Part shown: piece after piece, positions 52,987 to 62,863 of the stretch
How the letters are laid out: every line of letters starts with the position of its first letter
Numbering within the stretch: position 1 is the stretch's first letter
Source of the DNA: JAPLJC01 sp963697965
GTDB taxonomy: Bacteria > Desulfobacterota > Desulfobaccia > Desulfobaccales > 0-14-0-80-60-11
DNA: 64,000 nt
Assembly: GCA_963697965.1 (NCBI GenBank)
Contig: OY969108.1
Coordinates: 124,001-188,000 of the forward strand
Reading direction: 5' to 3'
Notes under the pieces: generated by a model
Databases searched by the model: none
Told to the model about the DNA's origin: nothing
What the model saw: the letters and a program-made list of their open reading frames with translations, nothing else
Made by a program: the position numbers and the translations under genes

Positions 52987-53361
52987 ATGCCCAAGATCCT
53001 TTTGGTAGAAGATAATGAAATGAATCGAGACATGCTATCACGGCGCTTGCTCAAGCAGGGCTTTGAGGTGGTCATTGCGGTGGATGGCGAACAGGCAGTT
53101 GCTCTGGCCCGCTCGGAAGCCCCTGACCTGATCCTCATGGACATCAGTCTGCCCGGCCTGGACGGCTGGGAAGCGACCCGCCTGCTCAAAGCCATGCCGG
53201 AAACCCGGTCTATTCCCATTATTGCCCTCACCGCCCATGCCATGGCGGGAGACCGGGAAAAATCCTTAGCCGCGGGTTGCAATGACTATGACACCAAACC
53301 CATCGACTTTCGCCGGCTGGTGGAAAAAATACAAGGTTTTTTAAGCAAGGAGACGACCTAG
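52987..53361 (+). CDS. Single-domain CheY-like response regulator
   Basis: 124 residues: acidic pocket VEDNEMNRD, phospho-acceptor Asp in LILMDISLPGLDGW, Thr in IALTAHAMAGD, and Lys in NDYDTKPIDF. The domain is close to the receivers that follow hybrid kinases in phosphorelays. AAGGAG upstream. A 65-base piece of its 3' end recurs at 5655-5719. Confidence 0.95.
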   Translation: MPKILLVEDNEMNRDMLSRRLLKQGFEVVIAVDGEQAVALARSEAPDLILMDISLPGLDGWEATRLLKAMPETRSIPIIALTAHAMAGDREKSLAAGCNDYDTKPIDFRRLVEKIQGFLSKETT

Positions 53362-53368
53362 CCAAACC

Positions 53369-55444
53369 ATGTCCACCGCCGAATCCGACCCCGGCCAGAC
53401 CGAAACCCAGGAAACCACTCCGGCCGTTCAGAGAGGTTCCGGTCCAGAAGCTGATGGCGGTCGAACCCCACAAGCCCTGTGGGCCCATCTGCGCCATGAA
53501 TTGCGGACGCCCCTGACCGCGATCATCGGTTATAGTGAAATGCTATTGGGAGACGCCGATGATCTGGGCCTGGCGGATTATGTCTCCGACCTTAACCAGA
53601 TTCTCTCTGCCGGCCAGCAACTCCTGGAGATAATCAACGACCTCCTGGACCCAAACCAAGTCGCCTCTGGCGATGTCGTCTTTAATCTGGAATCCCTGGT
53701 CGCCAACCTGCACTATAGAGTGCGCATCCCTTTAAACAGCGTCATCGGTTTGAGTGAGATCCTGCTTGAGAACGCCACCGATCAGAAGTTGGTGGATCTT
53801 GTTGCTGACCTAAAGAAGATTCACTCTGCCGCCGAACTCTTCCTCTCTCGGGTCAACGAAATTGTCGATTTTGCCAAGATAGATGCCGGTCTGAAGGCAT
53901 CCGGCCCGGAAGTCTCCGACCGGTCATCTCTGATTTACAGCGCCCTGACCAGCCTCCGGGAATTGGCTCAGGATAGCGCTGCCGTTACCGGAGGCGAAAG
54001 CGGCTCTATACTTGTGGTGGATGATAATGAAATAAACCGCGACTTACTTTCTCGCTATTTGGAGCGTCAAGGGCATACGGTGCAGGTGGCAGACAATGGC
54101 CGCCAGGCCCTGGAGATGATCGCCACCGGCGGTTTCGACCTGGTACTCCTCGATATTTTGATGCCGGAACTGAACGGTTACCAGGTGCTCCAACACCTGA
54201 AGCAATCCGAAACCTGGCGGGACTTGCCGGTCATTATGATTTCCGCCTTGGATGAAATGGACAGCGCGGTCCGCTGCATTGAACTGGGGGCGGAAGACTA
54301 TTTGCCCAAGCCCTTCAACCCGGTGCTGCTGCGAGCCCGGGTACAGGCCTGTCTGGAAAAAAAGCGGCTGCGGGATCTAAAAGTAGCGCAACAGCAAAAA
54401 TTGCTTGAACTAAACGCCGCCCTGGAACTGCGCAACCGGTTTATTCGCCAGACCTTCGGCAGCTACCTCTCGGATGAAATCGTCGACGTGATTCTGAAGA
54501 AGGGTGGACTGAAAATAGAGGGTGAAAAACGGCGTGCTACCATTCTCTTGGCCGATCTGCGCGGCTTCACCTCCTTAAGTGAGCGTCTTCCCGCTGAGGA
54601 CGTGGTGACGATGCTCAATATCTATCTGGAGACCATGATAGAAATCATCCAGAAGTACCAGGGCACCATCGACGAATTCATCGGCGACGGCATCCTGGTG
54701 ATCTTTGGGGCTCCCATCCTGCGCCCCGATGACCCGCAACGAGCCGTAGCGTGCGCCGTGGAAATGCAATTGGCCATGGCCTCGGTCAATGACCGGAATT
54801 GCCAGGCCGGGTACCCCGAGGTAGCTTTAGGAATCGGCATCAACACCGGCGAGGTGGTGATGGGCAACATCGGTTCTAAGAAGAGAATCAAGTATGCCGT
54901 GGTGGGCCGCGCGGTCAACCTCACGGCCCGCATTGAATCTTATACGGTGGGCGGCCAAATCTTTATTTCAGAAAGCACCTTAGACGAATGCGGCGATGTC
55001 TGTCGGATAGACACTGCCATGAAGGTTATGCCCAAAGGGGTTAAAAAACCGCTGACCATCCATGAAGTGGGAGGTATCGGCGGAGATTTTCAGCTCTTTC
55101 TGCCCCCGAAAAAAGAGATTACGTGGCTAGAACTCAAGCAAGGGCTCCCTGTCCGGTTCACCGTGGTGGATTGGAAACATACCGGAGAGTTGGGGCATGG
55201 GGGCGCCATCACCAAGATAGCCCATAATATGGTCGAAATTCACTCCGAGGTCCTGCCCTCCCCGCTGGCGAACCTGCGGATTTCCCTGTACGATCCCGAC
55301 GACCGCGAAATTGCCGACGATCTTTACGGCAAAGTGGTGGCCCACCTCTCCGAATCCCCCCCGGCCTTCCTGGTCCATTTCACCTCCGTACCCCCGGAAG
55401 CCGAAACCTTTTTGGCAAAGCTCCTGGGCGCCGTTCGGAATTGA
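53369..55444 (+). CDS. REC-class III adenylate/guanylate cyclase with degenerate HisKA modules
   Basis: 691 residues. Two HisKA-like dimerisation helices come first: one with its His (LRHELRTPLTAIIGYSEML) and one where Tyr replaces it (LHYRVRIPLNSVIGLSEIL). No HATPase follows. A receiver domain (VVDDNEINRD, VLLDILMPELNGY, KPF) and a coiled coil lead to a class III cyclase domain: ATILLADLRGFTSLSERLPA and DEFIGDGILVIFGAP hold the two metal-binding Asp. A C-terminal PilZ-like region (VRFTVVDWKHTGELGHGG, FTSVPPEAETFLAKLLG) ends it. Phosphorylation of REC by the upstream kinase probably controls cyclic nucleotide production. Confidence 0.9.
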   Translation: MSTAESDPGQTETQETTPAVQRGSGPEADGGRTPQALWAHLRHELRTPLTAIIGYSEMLLGDADDLGLADYVSDLNQILSAGQQLLEIINDLLDPNQVASGDVVFNLESLVANLHYRVRIPLNSVIGLSEILLENATDQKLVDLVADLKKIHSAAELFLSRVNEIVDFAKIDAGLKASGPEVSDRSSLIYSALTSLRELAQDSAAVTGGESGSILVVDDNEINRDLLSRYLERQGHTVQVADNGRQALEMIATGGFDLVLLDILMPELNGYQVLQHLKQSETWRDLPVIMISALDEMDSAVRCIELGAEDYLPKPFNPVLLRARVQACLEKKRLRDLKVAQQQKLLELNAALELRNRFIRQTFGSYLSDEIVDVILKKGGLKIEGEKRRATILLADLRGFTSLSERLPAEDVVTMLNIYLETMIEIIQKYQGTIDEFIGDGILVIFGAPILRPDDPQRAVACAVEMQLAMASVNDRNCQAGYPEVALGIGINTGEVVMGNIGSKKRIKYAVVGRAVNLTARIESYTVGGQIFISESTLDECGDVCRIDTAMKVMPKGVKKPLTIHEVGGIGGDFQLFLPPKKEITWLELKQGLPVRFTVVDWKHTGELGHGGAITKIAHNMVEIHSEVLPSPLANLRISLYDPDDREIADDLYGKVVAHLSESPPAFLVHFTSVPPEAETFLAKLLGAVRN

Positions 55445-55515
55445 CATGGCGGATTTGAGTATTATTAAAAATTAACACCAAAGGAAAAATAATCCTCTCC
55501 ACTATTGGGCCACTA

Positions 55516-55572
55516 TGGCTCGGCGGATAACCTGGAACCTCATGAGCACCGTTAGATTTCTTTACCGAGCCA
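55516..55572. other. Inverted repeat upstream of treZ
   Basis: TGGCTCGG (55516-55523) and CCGAGCCA (55565-55572) are exact inverted copies 41 bases apart, about 55 bases before the treZ start. They could be a terminator for the cyclase gene, a regulator site or chance. Confidence 0.3.
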
Positions 55573-55627
55573 TCGCCTTTGCTTCAATGTTTAGTGTTGC
55601 CTCACTCCTGCGAGGGAGGGAATCGCG

Positions 55628-57475
55628 GTGAATTCCAAATGTGGGTTGGGCGCTACCTACCTGGGAGGAGGGCTAGGCGGATTCCTCGTCTGGGCCCCCT
55701 TGATTAACCAGGTGGAGGTCCATATTCTTTCTCCAGAAGAGCGCATTGTGCCCCTGGGAAAAGTCTCCCGGGGCTACCACTACGGTGTGGTGCCGGGGGT
55801 TAAGCCGGGAACCCGATATTTTTACCGCCTCGATGGGAACAACGAGCGTCCGGATCCCGCCTCCAAGTTCCAGCCCGAAGGCGTCCATGGGCCATCCCAG
55901 GTCATTGACCCCCATTTTGTTTGGGAAGAGCTGCACTGGTCCGGAATACCTTGCTCCCATTATGTGCTTTACGAACTTCATGTGGGGACTTTTACCGCTC
56001 AAGGCACTTTTGACGCCATCATCCCACACCTGGATGAACTGAAGGATCTGGGCATAACCGCAATTGAGATCATGCCTGTCGCGCAATTCCCGGGGGATCG
56101 CAACTGGGGTTATGATGGCGTTTACCCTTTCGCGGTGCAAAATTCTTATGGAGGTCCTGAGGGGCTCAAAACGCTGATTGATGCCTGCCATCAGCGTGGC
56201 TTGGCGGTGATTCTGGATGTGGTTTACAATCATCTCGGGCCGGAAGGAAATTATCTCCATGATTTTGGGCCCTACTTTACCGACCGATACCGCACTCCCT
56301 GGGGTGCAGCCATCAATTTTGATGGGCCTGACAGCGACGAAGTCAGGCGGTTCTTTATTGAAAATGCGCTCTATTGGGTGACGGAATTTCGCCTGGATGC
56401 CTTGCGCCTCGATGCAGTTCACGGGATTTTCGACTTTTCGGCACGCCATTTTCTGCAGGAATTGGCCTCTGCGGTACACGGGCAGGCCGAGCGGCTTAAT
56501 CGCCGGATCCATGTCATCGCTGAGAGTGATCTAAACGACGTCCGAATCGTTCGCTCTCCAGAGCTTGGTGGTTATGGACTGGACGCCCAATGGAACGACG
56601 ATTTCCAGCATGCCCTCCACACGCTTCTCACGGGGGAGCGAACCGGATACTATGAAGATTTCGGACGCATCCAAGATCTGGCGAAGGCCTTTGCCGAGGG
56701 GTTTGTCTATTCAGGAGCATATTCCCCGGCGCGTAGGCGTCGACACGGGAACACCTCCAAAGACCTAGCCGCGCGCCGGCTCGTGGTCTTCGCTCAGAAC
56801 CACGATCAGGTGGGAAACCGTCTGAAAAGCGAGCGGCTCAGCGCCTTGGTCTCCTTCGAAGGGCTGAAGCTGGCTGCTGCGGTGGTGCTCCTTTCGCCTT
56901 TCATACCCCTGCTGTTCATGGGTGAAGAATACGGGGAAACCGCGCCGTTTCCTTATTTTGTAAGCCATTCGGATCCGGATCTGATAGAGGTGGTCCGCCG
57001 CGGGCGTCGTGAAGAGTTTCCCTATTTTAAGGGGTCAGGTGAGCCACCGGACCCTCAGGAAGAAGCGACCCGCCAGAGTGCCAGCCTGGATCATAGCCTG
57101 CGGCATCAGGGGAGGCATCGCATCCTGTATGAGTTGTACAAGGAACTGATAACGCTCCGAAATGAAACTCGGGCAAACGCGGGATTAAGCAAAGATCGCC
57201 TGGAAGTTGTTTGTTTGGAGAGGGAGAGAACCCTGGTCGTTCGGCGCTGGGGCCGCGAGGAGCAGGTTGCCGCCATCTTCCATTTTGGTGACACTGCTGT
57301 GTCTGTCAACATCCCCTTGCCGTCCGGACGCTGGCTGAAACGCCTGGCGTCGGGAGAGAAACGCTGGCACGGTCCAGGCCGCGACCTGCCCACAGTGTTT
57401 CATTCAGACGGGAAAGTCTCGGTGACCTTGACGCAACATGCCTTTCTCATGGTAAGTCTGCAACCGGAGGATTAA
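55628..57475 (+). CDS. treZ: Malto-oligosyltrehalose trehalohydrolase
   Basis: 615 residues from GTG 55628 (GAGGGAGGG before it). N-terminal CBM48-like domain, then a GH13 barrel: YELHVGTFTAQGTFDAIIPH, NWGYDGVYPFAVQNSYGGPE, VVYNHLGPEGNYL, the nucleophile in LDALRLDAVHGI, the acid/base Glu in HVIAESDLND, and FAQNHDQVGNR. TreZ cuts trehalose off the end of maltooligosyl-trehalose made by TreY, which is encoded two genes downstream. First gene of the trehalose operon. Confidence 0.95.
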   Translation: MNSKCGLGATYLGGGLGGFLVWAPLINQVEVHILSPEERIVPLGKVSRGYHYGVVPGVKPGTRYFYRLDGNNERPDPASKFQPEGVHGPSQVIDPHFVWEELHWSGIPCSHYVLYELHVGTFTAQGTFDAIIPHLDELKDLGITAIEIMPVAQFPGDRNWGYDGVYPFAVQNSYGGPEGLKTLIDACHQRGLAVILDVVYNHLGPEGNYLHDFGPYFTDRYRTPWGAAINFDGPDSDEVRRFFIENALYWVTEFRLDALRLDAVHGIFDFSARHFLQELASAVHGQAERLNRRIHVIAESDLNDVRIVRSPELGGYGLDAQWNDDFQHALHTLLTGERTGYYEDFGRIQDLAKAFAEGFVYSGAYSPARRRRHGNTSKDLAARRLVVFAQNHDQVGNRLKSERLSALVSFEGLKLAAAVVLLSPFIPLLFMGEEYGETAPFPYFVSHSDPDLIEVVRRGRREEFPYFKGSGEPPDPQEEATRQSASLDHSLRHQGRHRILYELYKELITLRNETRANAGLSKDRLEVVCLERERTLVVRRWGREEQVAAIFHFGDTAVSVNIPLPSGRWLKRLASGEKRWHGPGRDLPTVFHSDGKVSVTLTQHAFLMVSLQPED

Positions 57476-57478
57476 CTG

Positions 57479-59908
57479 ATGGACCGATTTGTTTGTATCC
57501 ATGGGCATTTTTATCAACCTCCCAGAGAAAGTCCCTGGCTGGAGGCCATCGAGATCCAAGATTCGGCGTTCCCGTACCACGACTGGAACGAGCGGGTCAC
57601 TGCCGAATGCTACGCGGCCAACGCCGTATCGAGAATCTGGGACACGGAAGGGCGAATAGCCCAACTGGTGAACAATTATGCCAGCATAAGCTTCAACTTC
57701 GGTCCGACTGTCTTGCTCTGGATGCAGAAATATGCCACCGACGCCTATGAGGCAATTCTAGAGGCTGACCGGCAGAGCCTGGAGAAATACTCCGGTCATG
57801 GAAATGCTTTGGCCCAAGCCTACAATCACATGATCCTACCGCTGGCCAACAGCCGCGACAAGAACACCCAGATTATCTGGGGAATAAGAGATTTTGAATA
57901 TCGCTTTGGACGCAAGCCGGAAGGGCTGTGGCTCCCGGAGACGGCGGTAGATCTGGAAACCCTGGACCTGATGGCCCAACACGGCATCGGCTTTGCCATA
58001 CTGGCCCCCAGGCAGGCAAGGCGGGTTCGGCCCATTGATGGCAATAAATGGCAGGACGTGAGTGGCGGGAAAATCTATCCTGCCATAGCCTACCGGGTGT
58101 CGCTGCCGTCTGGCCGCGTCATGAACCTGTTCTTTTACGACGGTCCCATTGCCCAGGCTCTGGCATTTGAAGGATTGCTCGACAACGGCGAGGCGTTCGC
58201 CAACCGGCTGCTGGCCGCGTTCGCCGACGACTCTCCTCGCCTCGTCCACATCGCCACGGATGGCGAAAGCTATGGGCATCATCATCACAACGGCGACATG
58301 GCCCTGGCGCATGCGCTCCATTACATTGAGTCCAACGGACTGGCACAGGTGACGAATTATGGCCGGTACCTGGAGGATCATCCACCGGCGTACGAAGTGG
58401 AGATTATTGAAAACAGCTCGTGGAGCTGCGAGCACGGCGTAGAGCGGTGGCGGTCCGATTGCGGGTGCAACAGCGGCGGCCACCCAGGTTGGAACCAGGC
58501 TTGGCGAGCCCCCCTGCGTGCGGCCCTGGACTGGCTTCGCGATACCGTGAATCCGGCTTATGAACAAATGGCCAGACAGTTTCTGAGCGATCCCTGGGTG
58601 GCTCGAGACGACTACATCGACATCATCGTGGATCGATCACCCGAGCGCATCCCAGCGTTTATGAACCGCCACGCGACTCGTCCCTTAAACTCCGAAGACG
58701 AGATCACGGTCCTGAAGCTCATGGAGCTCCAACGCCACTTAATGCTCATGTACACAAGTTGCGGTTGGTTTTTTGACGAGCTTTCCGGGATTGAGACGGT
58801 TCAGGACATAAAATATGCCGGCAGAGTTCTGCAGTTGGCCGACCAGCTTTTTAGCGAACCCTTCGAACCTGCCTTTCTCGAACATCTTGAACTGGCCAAG
58901 AGCAACATACCTGAATACCGAGACGGTCGCACCATATATGAGAAATTGGTCAGGCCTGTCATGCTCGATATGAAAGACGTGGGCGCCCACTACGCCTTAA
59001 GCTCGCTGTTCCAGGACATCGGCGAACGCAGCTCGATCTATGCGTATTCCGCCACCCGGGAGGACTACCGCAGTTTTCAGGTGGGAGGCTCAAGGCTGGT
59101 AATCGGGCGGGCCACGGTCACTTCGGAGGTTACGCACGTATCCTCCACCTTGTGCTTTGGCGTTCTGCATCTTGGCGATCATAGTATCGCCTGCGGCACC
59201 GGTGAATATCAGGGGGCGCAAAAATATGAAGCGCTGGCCAAAGAGATTTCCGCGGCTTTCGCCGGAGCTGACTTCCCGAAGACCATACTGCTGCTGGGTA
59301 AATACTTCGGGACATCCACGTACTCTCTGGTCTCATTGTTTGCCGATGAGCGGCGCAAAGTCCTGAACCTCATCATGGGGCCGACTCTGAAAGAGGCTGA
59401 AGCGGCATATAGCTCGATTTATGAGCACCATGCCCCCTTGATTCGCTTTCTAACCGGATCCGGCACGCCACGGCCCCAAGTCCTGTCGGTCGCCGCGGAC
59501 TTGTGCTTGAATGCCAAGCTTCGCGGGGTGATTCAAGGGGATGGGCTTGACCCCGAAGTCGTAAGACCGCTTCTGGAAGAAGCTCGTTTGGCCGGCGCCA
59601 CTCTGGATGCGACTGCTCTTGGCCTGTTACTGGCCGTCAACATTGAGAGTCTGGCCGAACAACTTCTCGAGGAACCTAAAGACCTTTCTCGCTTAGAGAG
59701 GTTGAATAAGGCTGCACAACTGGTCCGGACCTTGCCATTCGAGGTTAATCTCTGGAAAACCCAAAACATCTGCTACAAGATCCTTCAAGCCTATTGTTCC
59801 AACTTCGAGAAGGAGGCCAGGCTGGGCGATCAAAACGCGCAAGAATGGCTACGCCATTATACGGTCTTGGCCGAGAATTTTTTGCTGCGGGTACCCGTAT
59901 GCCCGTAA
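57479..59908 (+). CDS. GH57-family protein with DUF3536
   Basis: 809 residues. Begins FVCIHGHFYQPPRESPWLEA, the GH57 N-terminal motif, with GLWLPETAVDLETLDLMAQH, DGESYGHHHHNGDMALAHAL and a Cys-rich SCEHGVERWRSDCGC segment; the C-terminal half is the helical DUF3536 region. GH57 enzymes include alpha-amylases, branching enzymes and alpha-1,4-glucanotransferases; this DUF3536 branch has no settled activity that I know. GGAGG inside the end of treZ and 3-base spacing suggest coupling. It probably processes alpha-glucan for TreY/TreZ. Confidence 0.9.
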   Translation: MDRFVCIHGHFYQPPRESPWLEAIEIQDSAFPYHDWNERVTAECYAANAVSRIWDTEGRIAQLVNNYASISFNFGPTVLLWMQKYATDAYEAILEADRQSLEKYSGHGNALAQAYNHMILPLANSRDKNTQIIWGIRDFEYRFGRKPEGLWLPETAVDLETLDLMAQHGIGFAILAPRQARRVRPIDGNKWQDVSGGKIYPAIAYRVSLPSGRVMNLFFYDGPIAQALAFEGLLDNGEAFANRLLAAFADDSPRLVHIATDGESYGHHHHNGDMALAHALHYIESNGLAQVTNYGRYLEDHPPAYEVEIIENSSWSCEHGVERWRSDCGCNSGGHPGWNQAWRAPLRAALDWLRDTVNPAYEQMARQFLSDPWVARDDYIDIIVDRSPERIPAFMNRHATRPLNSEDEITVLKLMELQRHLMLMYTSCGWFFDELSGIETVQDIKYAGRVLQLADQLFSEPFEPAFLEHLELAKSNIPEYRDGRTIYEKLVRPVMLDMKDVGAHYALSSLFQDIGERSSIYAYSATREDYRSFQVGGSRLVIGRATVTSEVTHVSSTLCFGVLHLGDHSIACGTGEYQGAQKYEALAKEISAAFAGADFPKTILLLGKYFGTSTYSLVSLFADERRKVLNLIMGPTLKEAEAAYSSIYEHHAPLIRFLTGSGTPRPQVLSVAADLCLNAKLRGVIQGDGLDPEVVRPLLEEARLAGATLDATALGLLLAVNIESLAEQLLEEPKDLSRLERLNKAAQLVRTLPFEVNLWKTQNICYKILQAYCSNFEKEARLGDQNAQEWLRHYTVLAENFLLRVPVCP

Positions 59909-59949
59909 ACAGCAAACCTGCCCATGGATAGAAGACCGGGAAGTCTCTC

Positions 59950-62766
59950 ATGAATACGCCAACCGCGACCTATCGGATTCAATTCAATCCGGCGTTCGGC
60001 TTTCAGGCCGCCCAGCCAGTTATTTCCTATCTGGCGGACCTGGGTATCTCCGACCTGTACGCTTCTCCCATATTCAAAGCCGTCAAGGGCAGCCTTCACG
60101 GCTATGATGTGGTTGACCCCAATCAGCTGAATCCTGAGTTGGGAGGGTTCTCTGACCTTGAGGGGCTGGCCGCGGAGCTAAAAGCGCACAACATGGGGTG
60201 GATTCAGGATATTGTCCCGAATCACATGGCGGTGGATTCGGACAATCGGCTGCTGATGGATATTTTGGAGAATGGTTCCAGCTCCAGGTACTTTCAGTTT
60301 TTCGATGTGGATTGGGATTATCCGGCCGCCAGCCTCAACAAGAGAATTCTGGCGCCATTCCTTGGCTGGTTCTATGGGGAATGTCTTGAAAATGGAGAAA
60401 TCGCCCTCCAATACGGTCCTGATGGCTTCAAGGTGGCTTACTACAACCTCGCCTTCCCGTTACGAATCGAATCTTATCTAAATATTTTTAACAACTTGCC
60501 GAAGTTAAAAAGTAAACTTGCCGAAGACAATCCCGACTTTATCAAATTATTAGGCATCCTCTACGTCTTGAAGTCGCTCTCTCCGAGCGATGAACCGGAG
60601 GAGCGCAATAACCAGATAAGATTTATCCAACACACTATGTGGGAAGCCTACAATAGTAATGCCGTAATAAAGGCTTTTATTGATGAAAAGGTGCGGATCT
60701 TTAATGGTGAAAAGAAGAAGGCCGAGAGTTTTAATTTTCTTGATGAGCTGCTTTCCCAACAGGTCTTCAGGCTGTCATTTTGGAAAGTGGCCGCGGAAGA
60801 AATAAATTATCGCCGTTTTTTTTGTGTTAATGGATTAATTTCACTGAGGGTGGAAGACGAGCACGTTCTAAACTACACGCACGGCCTGATTTTCGATCTG
60901 GTTGAAAAAGGCGTGGTTACCGGTTTAAGAATTGATCATGTTGATGGACTGTACGATCCCGCCAGCTATCTGCAAAAAGTGAGAGAAAAAGCACCGGCAA
61001 ACTACATAATCGTTGAAAAAATACTCAATCTTCAGGAAGACCTGCCACCTTCCTGGCCGGTCCAGGGAACCACCGGCTATGATTTTACCAATTATGTCAA
61101 TGAGTTGTTTTGCCAAAAGGAAAATGCGCGAGCCTTCAGCAGAATCTATGCCAGCGTAACTGGCTTAAAGAATTCTTATGAAGATGTCGTGCGCGACAAC
61201 AAAAAACTGATGATTCAGGAAGATATGGCGAGCGACGTCCACAACCTTGCCCAACTCCTGAAGAAGATCTCCAGCCGGGACCGCCATGGAAGCGACATAA
61301 CTCTCACGGCGCTGCAAAGAGCCTTGACCGAAGTCCTGGCAGTATTTCCCGTATACCGGACTTATATCAGCCAGGATAAGTTCTCGGACGACGACCGTAA
61401 ATACATTTTGGCGGCGGTGGACCGGGCCAGAGCCAATTTCCCCGCTCTATTACATGGATTTGCGTTCGTACGCAGATTCCTGCTCCTGGATTTTCCCGAT
61501 TATGCTTCTGAGGAAGAGAGGCAGGACTGGCTCCATTTTGCCATGAAATTTCAACAACTAACCGGGCCGGTAATGGCGAAGGGAGTCGAAGATACCACCC
61601 ATTATATGTACAACCGGCTCTTGTCACTCAATGAGGTAGGTGGACGGCCGGGGCATTTCGGCTGCTCTCTCGAAGAATTCCACCACTTCAACACGAAGAA
61701 AAGGGACTTGTGGCCGGATTCCTTAAATACAACCTCGACTCACGATACCAAGAGAGGCGAAGACGCGCGCGCCAGAATAAATGTATTGTCCGAGATGCCG
61801 GACGAGTGGCTAAAAAAACTCCGAACCTGGATCAAGATAAACCGGGGCAAAAAAACGCGTCTGCGCGGCTTAGCCGTTCCGGATAGAAACGACGAGTATT
61901 TCTTATACCAGACGCTGATTGGTTCCTGGCCATTTTCAGATGCCGAGTATCCCGAGTTCATTGCAAGAATTAAGAGCTATATTGTCAAAGCTGTTCGGGA
62001 AGCCAAAGTCCATACCGCCTGGTTAAAACCCGATACTGAATATGAGAACGCTTACGTCACCTTCGCTGAGAAAATTCTGGCCCGCTCAGAAGCCAACGCC
62101 TTTCTGAAAGAATTTATCCCGTTTTGCCGGAGAGTTTCTCACTACGGGATACTCAACTCCCTCTCCCAGACACTGATCAAGGTTACCTCACCCGGTGTGC
62201 CTGATTTCTATCAGGGATCCGAACTCTGGGACCTGAGCTTGGTGGATCCTGACAATCGCCGGGCGGTAGATTTTGAAAAAAGGCGCGCTATGCTGGCAGG
62301 CATCCGTGAACAGGATGATGCCGATATTGGCCGACTGGTCCAAGATCTCCTTGCCACGAGGGAGGATGGAAAGATTAAACTCTTTCTCATTTATCGGGCG
62401 CTCAAAGCAAAAAAAGCACATCGAGAGATCTTCCGTTCCGGCGCTTATCTTCCCCTTGAGTCAGCGGGAAGATTCAGGAGCCATGTCATCACCTTTGCAT
62501 GGAGGCATCAGCGGCAATGGGCCCTGGTCATTGCTCCAAGGTTTCTCAGCCATCTGATTCAAGAGGGAGATTTGCCTCTGGGGAGAAAAGTATGGCAGGA
62601 CACAGAGGTGATAATGCCTAGCGGGGCACCTGCAGCCTGGCGGAATGTTATCACGAGCGAGGTATTTTCTGCGGGCAAGACATTGCCTGTCGGAGACGCA
62701 TTACTCAGTTTTCCAGTGGCATTGCTCATGGGCGAAGGAAAGGAAGAGTATGTGCAAATCGCTTAA
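59950..62766 (+). CDS. treY: Malto-oligosyltrehalose synthase
   Basis: 938 residues. TreY signatures: TYRIQFNPAFGFQAAQPVIS, LYASPIFKAVKGSLHGYDVV, QDIVPNHMAVDSDN, the catalytic GLRIDHVDGLYDP, YIIVEKIL, GTTGYDFTNYVN and TTSTHDTKRGED. It turns the reducing-end alpha-1,4 linkage of a maltodextrin into alpha,alpha-1,1, giving the substrate of TreZ. Somewhat longer than many bacterial TreY (about 720-950). The 41-base gap to the GH57 gene indicates one operon. A lower-GC central section (60.5-61.0 kb) is notable. Confidence 0.95.
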   Translation: MNTPTATYRIQFNPAFGFQAAQPVISYLADLGISDLYASPIFKAVKGSLHGYDVVDPNQLNPELGGFSDLEGLAAELKAHNMGWIQDIVPNHMAVDSDNRLLMDILENGSSSRYFQFFDVDWDYPAASLNKRILAPFLGWFYGECLENGEIALQYGPDGFKVAYYNLAFPLRIESYLNIFNNLPKLKSKLAEDNPDFIKLLGILYVLKSLSPSDEPEERNNQIRFIQHTMWEAYNSNAVIKAFIDEKVRIFNGEKKKAESFNFLDELLSQQVFRLSFWKVAAEEINYRRFFCVNGLISLRVEDEHVLNYTHGLIFDLVEKGVVTGLRIDHVDGLYDPASYLQKVREKAPANYIIVEKILNLQEDLPPSWPVQGTTGYDFTNYVNELFCQKENARAFSRIYASVTGLKNSYEDVVRDNKKLMIQEDMASDVHNLAQLLKKISSRDRHGSDITLTALQRALTEVLAVFPVYRTYISQDKFSDDDRKYILAAVDRARANFPALLHGFAFVRRFLLLDFPDYASEEERQDWLHFAMKFQQLTGPVMAKGVEDTTHYMYNRLLSLNEVGGRPGHFGCSLEEFHHFNTKKRDLWPDSLNTTSTHDTKRGEDARARINVLSEMPDEWLKKLRTWIKINRGKKTRLRGLAVPDRNDEYFLYQTLIGSWPFSDAEYPEFIARIKSYIVKAVREAKVHTAWLKPDTEYENAYVTFAEKILARSEANAFLKEFIPFCRRVSHYGILNSLSQTLIKVTSPGVPDFYQGSELWDLSLVDPDNRRAVDFEKRRAMLAGIREQDDADIGRLVQDLLATREDGKIKLFLIYRALKAKKAHREIFRSGAYLPLESAGRFRSHVITFAWRHQRQWALVIAPRFLSHLIQEGDLPLGRKVWQDTEVIMPSGAPAAWRNVITSEVFSAGKTLPVGDALLSFPVALLMGEGKEEYVQIA

Positions 62767-62863
62767 ATGGCGCCGCTCCGGCGGTGTTCCCAGGCGGCCG
62801 GCCCACTGCCGAATCAATGCGTATCAACCTATCAAAGTAATTCTATGAACTTGTGGGGGTAAG

